From the NCBI RefSeq assembly GCF_003340565.1, contig NZ_QPLK01000018.1, positions 1 through 64,000 of the forward strand: DNA of 64,000 bases, written 5' to 3'. The notes under the pieces are model-generated. The model had not been told where the DNA came from. It was given only the letters and a program-made list of their open reading frames with translations, and ran no database searches. The stretch comes from Rhodovulum sp. 12E13 (lineage in GTDB: Bacteria > Pseudomonadota > Alphaproteobacteria > Rhodobacterales > Rhodobacteraceae). Positions 33,829-42,037 of this stretch are shown here, piece by piece. The stretch's first letter is position 1. Each line of letters begins with the position of its first letter. Both the position numbers and the translations under genes were made by a program.

Positions 33829-35456
33829 CCCCGTGGATCGGCCCGTTCCTGCCGCTCGCCGCGCTGATCTGGCCGCTGCTGCTGGGGGCGCTCACGGCGA
33901 TGCCGCCGCTGCGGCCGGTGGCCGTGCGGCTTCTGCCCCTGGCGCCCGTGCCGGCACTCTGGCTGGCGTTGGCGGGCGGACAGGGCGTGACGGCCGCGCC
34001 CGACCTTCTGCTCGGCGTCACGCTCGAGCTCGACGATGCGCGGCGCCTGCTGCTGGGCATGACGGCGGCGCTCTGGCTCGTCGCGGCGCTGGCGGCGCAG
34101 CCGATGACGGGCCGGCCGCACACGGCGATCTTCTCGGGGTTCTGGTGCCTGGTGCTGGCGGGGAATCTCGGCGTCTTTCTCGCCCTCGATGTCGTCACCT
34201 TCTACGTGTCCTTCGCGGCGGTCTCGCTGGCCTCGTGGTTCCTGATCGTGCACGAGCGCACCGAAAAGGCGCTGCATGCCGGGCGCGTCTACATCGTGAT
34301 CGCGCTGGCGGGCGAGGTGGCGCTGCTCGTCGGCCTCATCATCGGGGCCGACGCGGCGCAGAGCATGGCCGTGGGCGAGATCCGCGCGGCGCTCGGCGCC
34401 CCCGGCTCGAGCGCGGTCGGGATCGCGCTTCTCGTCCTCGGCTTCGGGATCAAGGCGGGTCTCGTGCCGCTCCATGTCTGGCTGCCGCTCGCCCATCCGG
34501 CGGCGCCGGTGCCGGGCTCGGCCGTCCTGTCGGGAGCGATCGTCAAGGCCGGGCTGTTCGGGCTGGTGCTCTTCGTGCCCGAGGGCGCGCTCGGCCCGGT
34601 GCTGATGCCCCTCGGCCTCGTGGGGGCCTTCGGCGCGGCGCTCTGGGGCCTGACGCAGGCCAACCCCAAGGCCGTGCTCGCCTATTCCACGATCAGCCAG
34701 ATGGGCCTCATGATCATGCTGGTGGGCGCCGGCGGCGCGGCGCGCGAGACGGTTCCCTTTTTCGCCCTGCATCACGGACTGGCCAAGGGCGCGCTGTTCC
34801 TGCTGGTCGGCGTGATGATGGCGGCATCGGGCCGGGGCCGGCGCCTGCTGTGCCTCGCGCTGGCGGCGGCCGTCTCCGCCTCGGTCGCCGGGCTTCCGCT
34901 GACCGGCGGCGCGCTGGCCAAGGCGGCCGTCAAGCAGGGCCTTGCGGACTGGTCGGCCCTGGCGCTCAGCCTCAGCTCCGTCGCGACGAGCCTGATCCTC
35001 ATATGGTTCCTGGCCCGTCTCTGGCAGATGCAGGGCCGCGACGAGGCGCTCTGGGGTGCCCGGTTCGCGCTGCCGGCTGCGCTGGGCGTCCTTGCCGTCA
35101 CGGGGCCATGGCTGTTGTGGAGCGCCTGGTCCGGGCACGGCCCCGACTACCTGTTCAAGGCGGACACCCTGATCGATGCTCTGTGGCCCGTGGCAATCGC
35201 CCTTCCGCCCGCTGCAGCGGTTCTTCGGTGGCGACTGCCGCAACTCCCGCCCGGCGATCTGCTGCTGATCCTGGGGGCGTGGCGGGGGCGCGCGGTCAGG
35301 ATTCCCGCTCCGCTTTCGCTTCGCGCCGATGCGGATGGTGCCCTCCGTGCAGCGCGACGCAACTCGGCGAGACTGGAGGGCATCCTGATCCGGTGGAGGC
35401 TGACCGGTGTCCTGATTCCACTTCTGGTCCTGCTGATGTTCGCCCTTCTGCCGTGA
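33825..35456 (+). CDS. NuoL/M/N-like subunit lacking the TM5 glutamate (third copy)
   Basis: 543 residues, about 14 helices with an Arg-rich insert before the last one. The fold motifs GIKAGLVPLHVWLP (Lys210) and GAIVKAGLFGL are kept. In the TM5 motif, however, the usual F-E-L is F-A-A (YVSFAAVSLASW): Ala131 replaces the conserved glutamate. Proton conduction through this subunit may therefore be impaired or follow another route. It is the last gene of the operon and overlaps the preceding one by 4 bases. A transposase remnant begins almost directly after its stop. Confidence 0.88.
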   Translation: MTPWIGPFLPLAALIWPLLLGALTAMPPLRPVAVRLLPLAPVPALWLALAGGQGVTAAPDLLLGVTLELDDARRLLLGMTAALWLVAALAAQPMTGRPHTAIFSGFWCLVLAGNLGVFLALDVVTFYVSFAAVSLASWFLIVHERTEKALHAGRVYIVIALAGEVALLVGLIIGADAAQSMAVGEIRAALGAPGSSAVGIALLVLGFGIKAGLVPLHVWLPLAHPAAPVPGSAVLSGAIVKAGLFGLVLFVPEGALGPVLMPLGLVGAFGAALWGLTQANPKAVLAYSTISQMGLMIMLVGAGGAARETVPFFALHHGLAKGALFLLVGVMMAASGRGRRLLCLALAAAVSASVAGLPLTGGALAKAAVKQGLADWSALALSLSSVATSLILIWFLARLWQMQGRDEALWGARFALPAALGVLAVTGPWLLWSAWSGHGPDYLFKADTLIDALWPVAIALPPAAAVLRWRLPQLPPGDLLLILGAWRGRAVRIPAPLSLRADADGALRAARRNSARLEGILIRWRLTGVLIPLLVLLMFALLP

Positions 35457-35463
35457 TGCCTTT

Positions 35464-35727
35464 CGCATGCGCGCCCAACGGTGGCCTCTCGATCGGCTGA
35501 GACAAGGCCTCCCAGCCGTCGATCTTGCGCATCTGTATCTCACCCGGCGGGGGCACCGCCCGGAGCAGCAGCGGAACGGAGTCCGCGCATGGCAGCAAGG
35601 GCCGCGTCTTGATGCGTCGGCGGACCACGGCGCACAGCCGTTCCATCGCCGTCGTTGTCCGCGCCGATTGCCATCGCGAGGGGGCGAGCCGCGTGAAGAC
35701 GAACAGCCTTTCGCCGGCGCCCTCGCC
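35464..35727 (-). mobile_element. C-terminal remnant of an IS256-family transposase
   Basis: The minus frame contains GERLFVFTRLAPSRWQSART followed by TTAMERL, RRRIKTRPLLPCADSVPLLL and IQMRKIDGWEALSQPI. This matches the last ~90 residues of an IS256 (Mutator)-type transposase. The rest of the roughly 400-residue protein and any inverted repeats are not visible. The fragment lies between the antiporter operon (ends 35456) and tRNA-Arg, a usual place for island debris. The frame itself is intact over the fragment. Confidence 0.6.
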
Positions 35728-35810
35728 GAACGTCAGACCGACGCGAGACCGAACAACTGACCCAAAGCTGACCGAAGCATCGGCCGTTGCGGAGAGCACC
35801 CTATAACAGG

Positions 35811-35887
35811 TGGCGACCCCGGCAGGATTCGAACCTGCAACCTGCCCCTTAGGAGGGGGCTGCTCTATCCAGTTGAGCCACGGGGCC
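35811..35887 (-). tRNA. tRNA-Arg (anticodon CCU)
   Basis: 77 bases read on the minus strand. The acceptor GGCCCCG pairs with CGGGGUC (one G-U), followed by discriminator G and an encoded CCA (35813-35811). The D-arm GCUCAACUGGAUAGAGC, the anticodon loop CUCCUAA and the T-loop UUCGAAU are all canonical. The anticodon CCU reads AGG. This tRNA is a common integration site for alphaproteobacterial islands, and its 3' end faces the transposase remnant. Confidence 0.95.
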
Positions 35888-35946
35888 GCGTGGTCCGGGC
35901 TTACAGGGTTAGCTGCGCCGCCGTCAATTCGACAGGGCGCACCGGG

Positions 35947-36918
35947 CTACGGGCCGCGGTCAGGCCATTCGAACGCGGCACGGCTGAGCGGATCCTGCGC
36001 GTCGATGACATCCGCCATGTCGTGCAGGGCGCGCACCACGACACCGCCGTGCCTGTCGAGGAGGGCAGCCCGACCGGATTGCAGGGCCGACAATAACGGC
36101 CCCGGCAGACGGCTCGCCAGCAGCACCGCGTTCACGTCGGTTGCCCCGACCCCGATCGCCTCCAGAGGCGCGCGCAGATTGGTCAGCGGGTTGAGCACCT
36201 CGCGGAGAGGACGGCCCGGCTCGGCCGTCACGCGACCAAACCGGTCGGACTGCGCCCTCAGCATGCCGCGCAGAGAGGCCGTCGCCTCGCCGAGGGCCTC
36301 GCCGCGGAGGGTCTGGACCACGAACAGATCCTGCAGATGGCGTCTGTAATGCTCGTCTGCCGAGGCCGCCGCCGCGGCTCGGGCGCGGTCCACGATGTCG
36401 ATCTCGGCGGTGGAGAGGCGGTCGACCTCGGCCATGGCCAGGACGTGAGCCGCGGCCTCCGGCGGCGTGGAGCGCGGCAGCGCGAGCCTGCGCGGAAGAG
36501 GCGGTCGAACCCGGCTGCGGTAGTCGACCGTCACGGGGTCGAGGCCGGCGATCATGGCGCCAAGCGAGGAGGTGCAGCCAAGAATACCTGCGACGACCCC
36601 GATGATGTCGATGATGATGTCCCACGCTATGCCGCTCGCCGTATTGGCGAACCGGTCGTCCGCAAGAGACAATTCGAGGGCGAGCATGGATGTCCCCAGA
36701 AGCGCCGTCGCCCGGTCGATCTGCAGCCAGTCGACCCCTCCGGCCTGTGCCTGCTCCATTTCGTCGTCGAAGTCGGGGATCTCGAAGCCGGGCTTGCCGC
36801 GTTCCTTCGGCTTGCGTCAGGCCAGGCATTTCGCCCAGGGGTTCTTCAGGTCCGGGATCGTTTCGAGAGGTGGCGGCATGGTGCCTCCGCCCCAGTAGTT
36901 CTCTTCGCCCCATGCCAT
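35947..36918 (-). pseudogene. hypothetical protein interrupted by an in-frame TGA
   Basis: A strong GAGGAG site 7 bases upstream marks ATG 36918. The frame reads MAWGEENYWGGGTMPPPLET and reaches NPWAKCLA, then TGA at 36817-36819. Beyond the stop the same frame continues coherently (RKPKERGKPGFEIPDFDDE) into a 270-residue frame whose first ATG (36759) has no ribosome-binding site. The whole would be about 323 residues, with one strongly hydrophobic stretch (DIIIDIIGVVAGILG) and a helical C-terminal part. No family is recognised. Options are a nonsense mutation (for example TGG to TGA), readthrough, or a 33-residue small protein followed by an unrelated gene. Confidence 0.55.
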
Positions 36919-36967
36919 CGAAATGCTCCTCGCGGCCGTCCGGTTGAATTACGCCGCGTAAGTTCAA

Positions 36968-36981
36968 CCTGACGCGTCAGG
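36968..36981. promoter_or_regulatory. perfect 14-bp palindrome upstream of the LacI-type regulator
   Basis: CCTGACGCGTCAGG (36968-36981) is a perfect palindrome 50 bases before the TGA-interrupted gene and about 110 bases before the LacI gene, in the divergent gap. It could be an autoregulatory operator. LacI-family operators usually centre on CG, whereas this one centres on GC, so the link is tentative. Confidence 0.3.
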
Positions 36982-37090
36982 GGCCTTTCGGGAAGTGACG
37001 CATGGTCGCTGCCCCCGCGACGTGCAAGTGGCGTATCCCGGAATGGTCGGGTAGGGAACGATCCGCGCCCGTTGCGAGAAGGAGGTCAAG

Positions 37091-38143
37091 ATGACCGAGA
37101 TGCGCCGACCACTGACGCTGCGCGACGTCTCCGAAGCCTCCGGCGTCAGCGAGATGACCGTCAGCCGGGTGCTGCGCAATCGCGGCGACGTCAGCCAGGC
37201 CACGCGCGAGCGCGTGCTCGCCGCTGCCAAGCGCCTCGGCTACGTGCCCAACAAGATCGCCGGCGCGCTCGCCTCGAGCCGGGTCAACCTCGTCGCGGTC
37301 ATCATCCCGTCGCTGTCGAACATGGTCTTTCCCGAGGTGATGAACGGCATCTCGGGCGAACTCGAGGAGACGAGCCTTCAGCCGGTGCTCGGCGTCACCC
37401 ATTACCGCCCCGAGCGGGAGGAGCAGGTGCTCTACGAGATGCTGTCGTGGCGCCCCTCCGGTGTCATCATCGCGGGGCTGGAGCGCACCGACTCCGCGCG
37501 CGCCATGCTGGCCAGCGCCGGCATCCCCGTGGTCGAGATCATGGATACCGACGGCCAGCCCGTCGATGCGGTTGTCGGCATCTCGCACCGGCGGGCGGGG
37601 CTGATGATGGCGCAGGCCATCGTCGAGCAGGGCTATCGGCGGATCGGCTTCATGGGCACGAAGATGCCGCTCGACCACCGGGCCCGGAAGCGGTTCGAGG
37701 GCTTCACCGAGGGTCTTGCCAAGGCCGGGATCGAGGTGGCCGACCGCGAGTTCTACTCGGGCGGCTCCAGCCTCGGGAAGGGGCGCGAGATGACGAAGGC
37801 AATGCTCGACCGCAGGCCCGACCTTGATTTTCTCTACTATTCCAACGACATGATCGGGGCCGGGGGGCTGCTCTGGTGCCTCGAGCAGGGCATCGACGTG
37901 CCCGGGCAGGTGGGCCTCGCCGGCTTCAACAACATCGAGTTGCTCGACGGGCTGCCCAAGCGGCTGGCGACGATGGATGCCTGCCGCCGCCAGATCGGCG
38001 AGGCGGCTGCGCGCATCGTGGCGGCGCGGGCCGAGGCGGCCGCGCAGGGCGGCGCCGCGGCCGAGGACGCGCCCGAAGGCGGCGGAGAGCGCGTCGTGCT
38101 GACGCCCACGATCAATGTCGGCGACACGCTCGTGCGCGGCTGA
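37091..38143 (+). CDS. LacI-family transcriptional regulator (GntR-like)
   Basis: 350 residues. The N-terminal helix-turn-helix and hinge are LTLRDVSEASGVSEMTVSRV (8-27) and KRLGYVPNKIAGALASS. The periplasmic-binding-like effector domain follows, with VAVIIPSLSNMVFPEV and DFLYYSNDMIGAGG. This branch commonly controls sugar-acid (gluconate-type) uptake or catabolism, but no such genes are adjacent. An excellent ribosome-binding site (GGAGG, 37081-37085) fixes the start. The C-terminal Ala/Glu-rich stretch (about 310-330) is an unusual insert. The genes downstream are glycosyltransferases, with a 76-base gap. Confidence 0.9.
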   Translation: MTEMRRPLTLRDVSEASGVSEMTVSRVLRNRGDVSQATRERVLAAAKRLGYVPNKIAGALASSRVNLVAVIIPSLSNMVFPEVMNGISGELEETSLQPVLGVTHYRPEREEQVLYEMLSWRPSGVIIAGLERTDSARAMLASAGIPVVEIMDTDGQPVDAVVGISHRRAGLMMAQAIVEQGYRRIGFMGTKMPLDHRARKRFEGFTEGLAKAGIEVADREFYSGGSSLGKGREMTKAMLDRRPDLDFLYYSNDMIGAGGLLWCLEQGIDVPGQVGLAGFNNIELLDGLPKRLATMDACRRQIGEAAARIVAARAEAAAQGGAAAEDAPEGGGERVVLTPTINVGDTLVRG

Positions 38144-38153
38144 GGGGCGCGCG

Positions 38154-38180
38154 CGGCGGGGCGAGTGGACTTCCCCGCCG
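38154..38180 (+). terminator. possible hairpin terminator after the LacI gene
   Basis: CGGCGGGG (38154-38161) pairs with CCCCGCCG (38173-38180) around an 11-base loop, just after the stop at 38143. No T-run follows, so it could be a Rho-independent terminator only in part, or an mRNA-stabilising hairpin. Confidence 0.35.
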
Positions 38181-38219
38181 CCCTCCTGTTAACGGGAAGC
38201 GACCCGCGCGAGGCCGCCG

Positions 38220-39047
38220 ATGACCCAGTCGCCCCCCTCCCAAGGCCCTGCCGCCGACGGCCCGCCGCCGGAGGTGTCGGTCGTCATCCCGATGCACGAC
38301 GAGGCGCCCAACGTCGCCCCCCTGATCGCCGGCATCCTGGCCGCCTGCGAGGGAACGGCCGTCGAGGTGATCGCGGTCGACGACGGCTCGCGCGACGCCA
38401 CCTCGGGCGAGGTGACGACGCTCGCCGCGGCCGACCCGCGCATCCGCCTCGTGCGCCACGCGAAGGCCGCCGGGCAGAGCGCGGCCGTCCATTCCGGCGT
38501 GCTCGCCGCGCGGGGGCGGGTCGTCTGCACGCTCGACGGCGACGGTCAGAACCCGCCCGAGGAACTTCCGAAGCTCTACACCCCGCTTCTGGCCGAGGCC
38601 CGCGCCGGGCTCGGCCTTGTCGCGGGCCAGCGCGTGGGCCGGCAGGACTCGCTGTCGAAGCGCCTCGGCTCGCGCATCGCCAACACCCTTCGGGCGTGGC
38701 TGCTGAAGGACGGGACGCGGGACACCGGCTGCGGGCTCAAGGGCTTTCGTCGCGACGCCTTCCTCGCGCTTCCCTATTTCGACCACATGCACCGCTACCT
38801 GCCTGCGCTCTTCAGGGCTCAGGGGTGGGAGGTGGCGCTGGTCGACGTCAGCCACCGGGGTCGCATGGCGGGGCGGTCGAAATACAGCAACCTGCGCCGG
38901 GCGGTGGCGGGCGTGCACGACCTGATCGGCGTGGCATGGCTGGTCAAGCGCCGCAAGAAGGCCGCGCCCGAGGAGGTGGGGATCGCCCGCACGACCCTCG
39001 CCCCGGCACCGGAGCGCGAAACGGCGCGGGAGACGACGGGCGCATGA
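38220..39047 (+). CDS. family 2 glycosyltransferase (polyprenyl-phosphate sugar transferase-like)
   Basis: 275 residues, GT-A fold: EVSVVIPMHDEAPNV, VDDGSRDAT and the metal/nucleotide motif TLDGDGQNP. The GCGLKGFRRDAF segment is typical of DPM1/ArnC-like enzymes. It probably moves a sugar from a nucleotide donor to undecaprenyl phosphate at the cytoplasmic face. There are no C-terminal membrane helices, unlike ArnC. It overlaps the next gene by 4 bases and forms a conserved trio with the LABN and GT39 genes. Confidence 0.88.
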   Translation: MTQSPPSQGPAADGPPPEVSVVIPMHDEAPNVAPLIAGILAACEGTAVEVIAVDDGSRDATSGEVTTLAAADPRIRLVRHAKAAGQSAAVHSGVLAARGRVVCTLDGDGQNPPEELPKLYTPLLAEARAGLGLVAGQRVGRQDSLSKRLGSRIANTLRAWLLKDGTRDTGCGLKGFRRDAFLALPYFDHMHRYLPALFRAQGWEVALVDVSHRGRMAGRSKYSNLRRAVAGVHDLIGVAWLVKRRKKAAPEEVGIARTTLAPAPERETARETTGA

Positions 39048-39358
39048 CCGAGCCCACCGCCTTCGGATGGCTCGGCGTCCAGACCTGGACCGAGTTCTGG
39101 TGGGTCGTCTTCGGCCTCGGCGGTCAGCTTCTGTTCACCGCCCGCTTCCTCGTGCAGTGGCTCGCCTCCGAGCGCGAGCGGCGCTCGGTCGTGCCGGTCG
39201 CGTTCTGGTATCTCTCGATCGCGGGCGGGCTGGTGCTGCTGGCCTACGCGATCTACCGGCGCGACCCGGTGTTCATCCTCGGCCAGTCGATGGGCGTGTT
39301 CATCTACCTGCGCAACCTCGTCCTCATCCATGCCGAACGCCGCCGCGCGCCCGAGTGA
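39044..39358 (+). CDS. lipid-A-disaccharide synthase N-terminal-domain (LABN) membrane protein
   Basis: 104 residues with three hydrophobic helices. GGQLLFTARFLVQWLASERE and PVAFWYLSIAGGLVLLAYAIYR are the LABN domain signatures, and GQSMGVFIYLRNL ends it. These small proteins usually sit between GT2 and GT39 genes. A flippase-like role for the polyprenyl-phosphate sugar is often inferred but not proven. The gene overlaps the GT2 stop by 4 bases (ATGA) and its own end overlaps the GT39 start by 29 bases. Confidence 0.87.
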   Translation: MTEPTAFGWLGVQTWTEFWWVVFGLGGQLLFTARFLVQWLASERERRSVVPVAFWYLSIAGGLVLLAYAIYRRDPVFILGQSMGVFIYLRNLVLIHAERRRAPE

Positions 39359-40808
39359 ATGGCTGCCGGGGGCGCTGGCCGTCGTGCTCGCGGTCACCGC
39401 GACGCGGGTGGCGCTGCTCGCGCTCAACCGCACCGACCTCTACATGGACGAGAGCCAGTACTGGTTCTGGGGGCAGAAGCTCGCCTTCGGCTACTATTCC
39501 AAGCCGCCGCTGATCGGCTGGGTGATCCGCGCCTCGGTTGAGCTCGGCGGCTCGGACGCGCCGTTCTGGGTACGACTGCCAGCGCCGCTCTTTCACGCCG
39601 CGACCGCGCTCATCCTCGCCTGGATCGCGGGCCACCGCTACGGGCGGGGGGCGGCGCTGTGGGTCGCGGCGCTCTACGTCACGCTGCCGATGGTGAGCGT
39701 GGGCAGCGCGCTGATCTCGACCGACACGATCATGTTCCCCTTCCTCGCCGCCGCGCTCGGCCTCTGGCTCGCCGCGCTCGACCGCCGGGCAGCAGGCCGG
39801 TCGGCCTGGGCGCTTGCCCTCGCGGCGGGGTGTGCCGCGGGCGTGGCGTTCCTCGGGAAATACGCGGCCGTCTACGGGCCGACGGGTGCCGCGCTCGCCG
39901 CCCTCTTCGTGCCGGCGGCGCGTCCGGGCTGGCGCGCGGCGGGCTGGGGCGCGCTGGGTTTCCTGCTCGCGGCCGCGCCCAACGTCGGCTGGAACGTCGC
40001 CAACGGGCTGACCACGCTGCAGCACACGCTCGACAACGTGGAATGGGTGCGCGCGCCGGGAGATCGGTCGGGGCTCAACGTCGCCGGCCTCGCCGAGTTC
40101 TTCGGCGCGCAGTTCATCGTCTTCGGGCCGGTGCTGTTCGGCGCGCTTCTGTGGCTGGGGGCGCGCGGCGGCGCGGGCTCGGTCGAGCGGCGCATCCTGC
40201 TGTGGCTGTCGCTGCCGATCATCGCCGTCGTCTGCGGGCAGGCCCTGCTGGAAGAGGCCTATGCCAACTGGGCGGCGGCGGCCTATCTCGCGGGCTTGCT
40301 CGCCGTGGTGCCGTGGCTCATGACCAAGCGACGCGTCTGGCTGTGGGGGAGCCTCGCGCTCCACACCGCCTTCGCCGCCGCGCTGCCGCTGGCGCTCGCC
40401 TTCGGCACCGACTGGCGCGCGGGCGACCGGCTGCTTTTCGCCCGCTATCTCGGGCAGTCGGAGATGAGCCGCGACATCCTCGCGCTGGCGCGGGAGCATG
40501 GCGACGAGGTCGTGGTCGACGGGCGTTCGCTGCTGGCCGACCTGTTCCATACGGGTCGCGACGCGGGCGTGACGATCTGGGCCCGCCCGCCCCGCGGCCG
40601 CCCCGCCAACCACTACGAGCAGACCCGCGCCATGCCGGATAGCGTCACGGGCGAGGTGCTCTATGTCGGCCGGCTCGACGACCTGCCAGAGCGCTGCGGC
40701 AGCATCGCGCCCATCGCCACGCTCGCCCCCGACAGCGGTGCCTACCGCGAGCGCCCGATGGGCGCCTGGCGCCTGCCGGCCGACTGCCTGCGCCCGCCGG
40801 CGCCCTGA
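39330..40808 (+). CDS. family 39 glycosyltransferase (ArnT/PMT-like)
   Basis: 492 residues with about 11-12 membrane helices. The N-terminal periplasmic loop holds the DE motif (TDLYMDESQYWFWGQ), expected to bind the polyprenyl-phosphate sugar and metal. FGYYSKPPLIGWVIR is a further family signature. The enzyme transfers the sugar to an envelope acceptor such as lipid A or a glycan on the periplasmic side. The long overlap with the LABN gene (29 bases) is unusual but supported by the conserved N-terminus. Confidence 0.87.
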   Translation: MPNAAARPSEWLPGALAVVLAVTATRVALLALNRTDLYMDESQYWFWGQKLAFGYYSKPPLIGWVIRASVELGGSDAPFWVRLPAPLFHAATALILAWIAGHRYGRGAALWVAALYVTLPMVSVGSALISTDTIMFPFLAAALGLWLAALDRRAAGRSAWALALAAGCAAGVAFLGKYAAVYGPTGAALAALFVPAARPGWRAAGWGALGFLLAAAPNVGWNVANGLTTLQHTLDNVEWVRAPGDRSGLNVAGLAEFFGAQFIVFGPVLFGALLWLGARGGAGSVERRILLWLSLPIIAVVCGQALLEEAYANWAAAAYLAGLLAVVPWLMTKRRVWLWGSLALHTAFAAALPLALAFGTDWRAGDRLLFARYLGQSEMSRDILALAREHGDEVVVDGRSLLADLFHTGRDAGVTIWARPPRGRPANHYEQTRAMPDSVTGEVLYVGRLDDLPERCGSIAPIATLAPDSGAYRERPMGAWRLPADCLRPPAP

Positions 40809-40873
40809 TCGTCTGACCGACCGGGGGGCCATTCGCCGTTGCCGCCCGCGGCGCTCTGGGGCAAGGGAAGGGC

Positions 40874-41941
40874 ATGAGCGACCCCGCCTGCCAAACCGCC
40901 CCGCGCGCCGCCCTCGTCACCGGCGCGGCCGGCTTCATCGGCTATCACGTCTCCCGGCGCCTGCTCGCCGAGGGCTGGCGGGTCGTGGGCCTCGATGCCG
41001 TCACCGACTATTACGACGTGCGGCTGAAGCGCGCCCGGCTGGCCGAGCTCGGCACCTTCGAGGGCTTCCGCGCGGTGGAGGCGCGGTTGGAGGAGCCCGG
41101 CTGCCTCGCCGCGCTGATGGCCGAGGAGCGACCGGGCACCGTGATCCACCTCGCCGCGCAGGCCGGCGTGCGCTACTCGCTCGAGGCGCCCCGCAGCTAT
41201 GTCGAGGCCAATCTCGTCGGCACGTTCGAGCTTCTGGATGCGGCGCGCGCCCATCCGCCCGCGCATCTCTTGATGGCCTCGACCTCGTCGGTCTACGGCG
41301 CCAATACCGATATGCCCTACGCCGAGACGGACAAGGCCGACACCCAGCTGTCGTTCTACGCCGCGACCAAGAAGGCGAACGAGGCGATGGCCCATGCCTA
41401 TGCCCACCTGCACGGTCTGCCGGTGACGATGTTCCGCTTCTTCACCGTCTATGGGCCGTGGGGGCGGCCCGACATGGCGCTGTTCCGGTTCGTGCGGGCG
41501 ATCCGGGCGGGCGAGCCGATCGACGTCTACAACCACGGGCGCATGCGGCGCGACTTCACCTATGTCGACGATCTCGTCGAGGCGCTGGTGCGCCTGATCC
41601 CGGTGGCGCCGCCGCCTGTGGACGCAGCCGAACGCCGGTCTGCCGTGCCGGGCGACAGCCTGTCGCCGGTGGCGCCGTGGCGGGTCGTCAATCTCGGCGC
41701 GTCCGACCCGGTCGAGCTCGGCGCCTTCATCGACGCGGTCGAGGCCGCGCTGGGGCAGCCGGCAGAGCGGCGCCTCCTGCCGATGCAGCCGGGCGACGTG
41801 CCGGCGACATGGGCAGACACGACGCTCGCCCGCGCGCTGGTGGGCGAGATCCCGCCCACGCCGCTGGCCGAGGGCATCGCGCGATTCGTCGACTGGTACG
41901 TCGCGCGTTACGAGCCGCTCGCCGCCGGCCGCGGGCCCTGA
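40874..41941 (+). CDS. NAD-dependent epimerase, probably UDP-glucuronate 4-epimerase
   Basis: 355 residues, extended SDR. The Rossmann loop is GAAGFIG (17-23), the catalytic Ser/Tyr-x3-Lys lies in STSSVYG and SFYAATK, and FRFFTVYGPWGRPDMALFRF is a strong signature of the LspL/GAE branch that interconverts UDP-glucuronate and UDP-galacturonate. The next gene is Ugd, which makes UDP-glucuronate, and this supports the assignment. The product is a cytoplasmic sugar-nucleotide enzyme feeding LPS or capsule. Confidence 0.86.
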   Translation: MSDPACQTAPRAALVTGAAGFIGYHVSRRLLAEGWRVVGLDAVTDYYDVRLKRARLAELGTFEGFRAVEARLEEPGCLAALMAEERPGTVIHLAAQAGVRYSLEAPRSYVEANLVGTFELLDAARAHPPAHLLMASTSSVYGANTDMPYAETDKADTQLSFYAATKKANEAMAHAYAHLHGLPVTMFRFFTVYGPWGRPDMALFRFVRAIRAGEPIDVYNHGRMRRDFTYVDDLVEALVRLIPVAPPPVDAAERRSAVPGDSLSPVAPWRVVNLGASDPVELGAFIDAVEAALGQPAERRLLPMQPGDVPATWADTTLARALVGEIPPTPLAEGIARFVDWYVARYEPLAAGRGP

Positions 41942-42037
41942 CACACGTCACATTGACACCCCGGCAGGGATGGACCATGCGCACCCCGCGTGGCGGCCGT
42001 TCCGGCCGGTCCGGCGGGAGAAGACGAGGGGCTGGCG

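Noticed and set aside
28568-35456. Respiratory complex I or DAB bicarbonate-transport operon
   Set aside because: NuoL/M/N and NuoK-like genes are present but there are no NuoB/C/D/H/I genes and no DUF2309 (DabA). MrpE, F and G show it is Mrp-related.
36817-36819. Selenocysteine recoding of the TGA in the hypothetical gene
   Set aside because: The context (KCLA-TGA-RKPK) is not a known Sec motif, no SECIS-like hairpin is evident directly after it, and no sel genes are in the window; nonsense mutation is simpler.
35464-36918. Active insertion sequence or prophage at the tRNA
   Set aside because: Only about 90 transposase residues remain; no integrase, no terminal inverted repeats and no target duplication could be seen.
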